Positions 28,248 to 28,847 of a DNA stretch of 28,847 bases are shown here, piece by piece. The position numbers and the translations under genes were made by a program. The notes beneath the pieces are model-generated. The model saw only the letters and a program-made list of their open reading frames with translations. It was not told the DNA's origin and did no database searches. Location: assembly GCA_000708835.1 (NCBI GenBank), contig DF237797.1:1-28847 (forward strand), given 5' to 3'. The number at the start of each line of letters is the position of its first letter. The stretch's first letter is position 1. The stretch comes from Klebsormidium nitens. Lineage: Eukaryota > Streptophyta > Klebsormidiophyceae > Klebsormidiales > Klebsormidiaceae.

Positions 28248-28847
28248 ATGCTCATGGACCAAGCACCACACCTCGGAACCTTTGTACAGCTGTTTGCCAT
28301 AGGTCCGCAGGACGTAAGCTTCACTGTCAGTCCCACGCACAGCTTCTTCCCAGTTGGTCAGCGCAGTTGGAGGACCTATGACGCCTTTGCCAAGGACCCT
28401 GTTGTCAACTATTTCAATGAACCCGAGCCTGCTTTCACCAATGATGATATTTCACCCGTATTCACCTGCGACCTGAGGCGCTCAGGCGATCTGATCACGG
28501 GGCTGATGTTGGAGATTGAACTTCCAGTGCTACAGAGCGAGTATGCATACGTGCCAGACGTTGGCTACAGGCTCATAGATTCTATATCCGTTGTGGTTGG
28601 CGGTGTGGAGCTAGACAGCATGGAGGGGCTCCAAATCATGATCAAATCACGCATGTCCAATACGTACGTCAGCGAGATGGTCAATGGGACGCTGGTCAAG
28701 GGGACCTTTGACAGCGACTGCTCCATCCAGGATTTCATCCAGGATTTCATCCAGGATGCACGTACGTCATGTGCATGTGTCCTGCAGCACTCACCGTGTA
28801 ACGGCACGACTGCGTCACGTGACGCATGCGTACGCACGTATCGACTA
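28248..28847 (+). CDS. MCP: NCLDV major capsid protein, N-terminal part, interrupted by a repeat
   Basis: The ATG at 28248 opens a frame that runs to the window end. The first 165 residues match the start of the double jelly-roll capsid protein: GPQDVSFTVSPTHSFF, then an F-rich stretch, LRRSGDLITGLMLEIELP, VGYRLIDSISVVVGGVELDS and GLQIMIKSRMS. From about 28725 the frame runs into three 12-base repeats encoding IQDF units, and then into the dispersed repeat, which stays open but no longer resembles capsid protein. The second jelly roll is therefore missing or displaced. The cyclin stop TAG is in the same frame 12 bases upstream. Capsid identity is firm; completeness elsewhere is unknown. Confidence 0.85.
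   Translation, partial: MLMDQAPHLGTFVQLFAIGPQDVSFTVSPTHSFFPVGQRSWRTYDAFAKDPVVNYFNEPEPAFTNDDISPVFTCDLRRSGDLITGLMLEIELPVLQSEYAYVPDVGYRLIDSISVVVGGVELDSMEGLQIMIKSRMSNTYVSEMVNGTLVKGTFDSDCSIQDFIQDFIQDARTSCACVLQHSPCNGTTASRDACVRTYRL
28725..28757 (+). repeat. 12-base tandem repeat at the capsid break point
   Basis: atccaggatttc is present at 28725-28736 and 28737-28748, followed by a nine-base partial unit. It encodes repeated IQDF and lies directly before the sequence that leads into the dispersed repeat. Confidence 0.9.
28782..28829 (+). repeat. Dispersed repeat, right-end copy, with perfect palindrome
   Basis: Same 48 bases as 19754-19801 with one difference. That difference makes tgcgtcacgtgacgca (28811-28826) a perfect 16-base palindrome. 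It is preceded at 28762-28777 by an inverted copy of the loop region of the internal locus (19797-19812). The 19-base core at 28796-28814 is inverted relative to the copy at 23-41, close to the other end of the window. Confidence 0.9.

Noticed and set aside
1-28847. CRISPR arrays, rRNA genes, bacterial operons or ribosome-binding sites
   Set aside because: No regular spacer-repeat array, rRNA segment or Shine-Dalgarno pattern is seen; content is eukaryotic and NCLDV-like.

Overview
The window looks like streptophyte nuclear DNA (charophyte alga, bryophyte or lycophyte; the exact lineage cannot be read from the sequence) carrying a broken, rearranged insertion from a nucleocytoplasmic large DNA virus (NCLDV, giant-virus relative). 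The host side is shown by a minus-strand gene with a plant LAV-type (ABI3/VP1-like) B3 DNA-binding domain, whose introns fall where ABI3 has them, preceded in the same inferred gene by a homeodomain-like segment of ZF-HD type. The viral side is shown by a PrimPol/D5 primase-helicase, an A18-type SF2 helicase, an A32-type packaging ATPase, RNase III, a DUF5832-type protein, BRO-N proteins, a C2H2-finger/PD-(D/E)XK nuclease and the N-terminal half of a major capsid protein.

Layout: 1-2778, large subunit of ribonucleotide reductase (minus strand, at least four exons, 3' end off the window, one frame break). 3236-5652, BRO-N/nuclease remnants and an intact A18-like helicase (plus). 5922-8069, an unknown minus-strand gene, a broken virion-protein-like fragment and an unknown plus-strand gene. 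8070-10100, mostly non-coding. 10108-14478, the B3/homeodomain-like host gene (minus), followed by a tRNA-like/SINE fragment, a 443-base run of N and further host exons to 15934. 16319-26196, a compact same-strand viral cluster: DUF5832, small membrane protein, PrimPol-D5, zinc-finger nuclease, a secreted GH9 cellulase, a secreted proline-rich protein, RNase III and A32 ATPase. 26156-26689, a convergent membrane protein. 27407-28847, a PHO80/U-type cyclin with introns and the start of the capsid gene.

Several viral genes are damaged (frame changes, in-frame stops, an 11-bp tandem duplication), while others are fully open, so the insertion seems to be a decaying but fairly young endogenous element. 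A short palindrome-containing repeat occurs three times. Two copies adjoin broken viral genes, and inverted copies of its core lie close to both ends of the window. The most interesting biological point is that a GH9 cellulase and an extensin-like proline-rich protein, both intronless and secreted, sit at viral spacing inside the viral cluster. This suggests a captured plant-cell-wall toolkit in a virus of a walled host.
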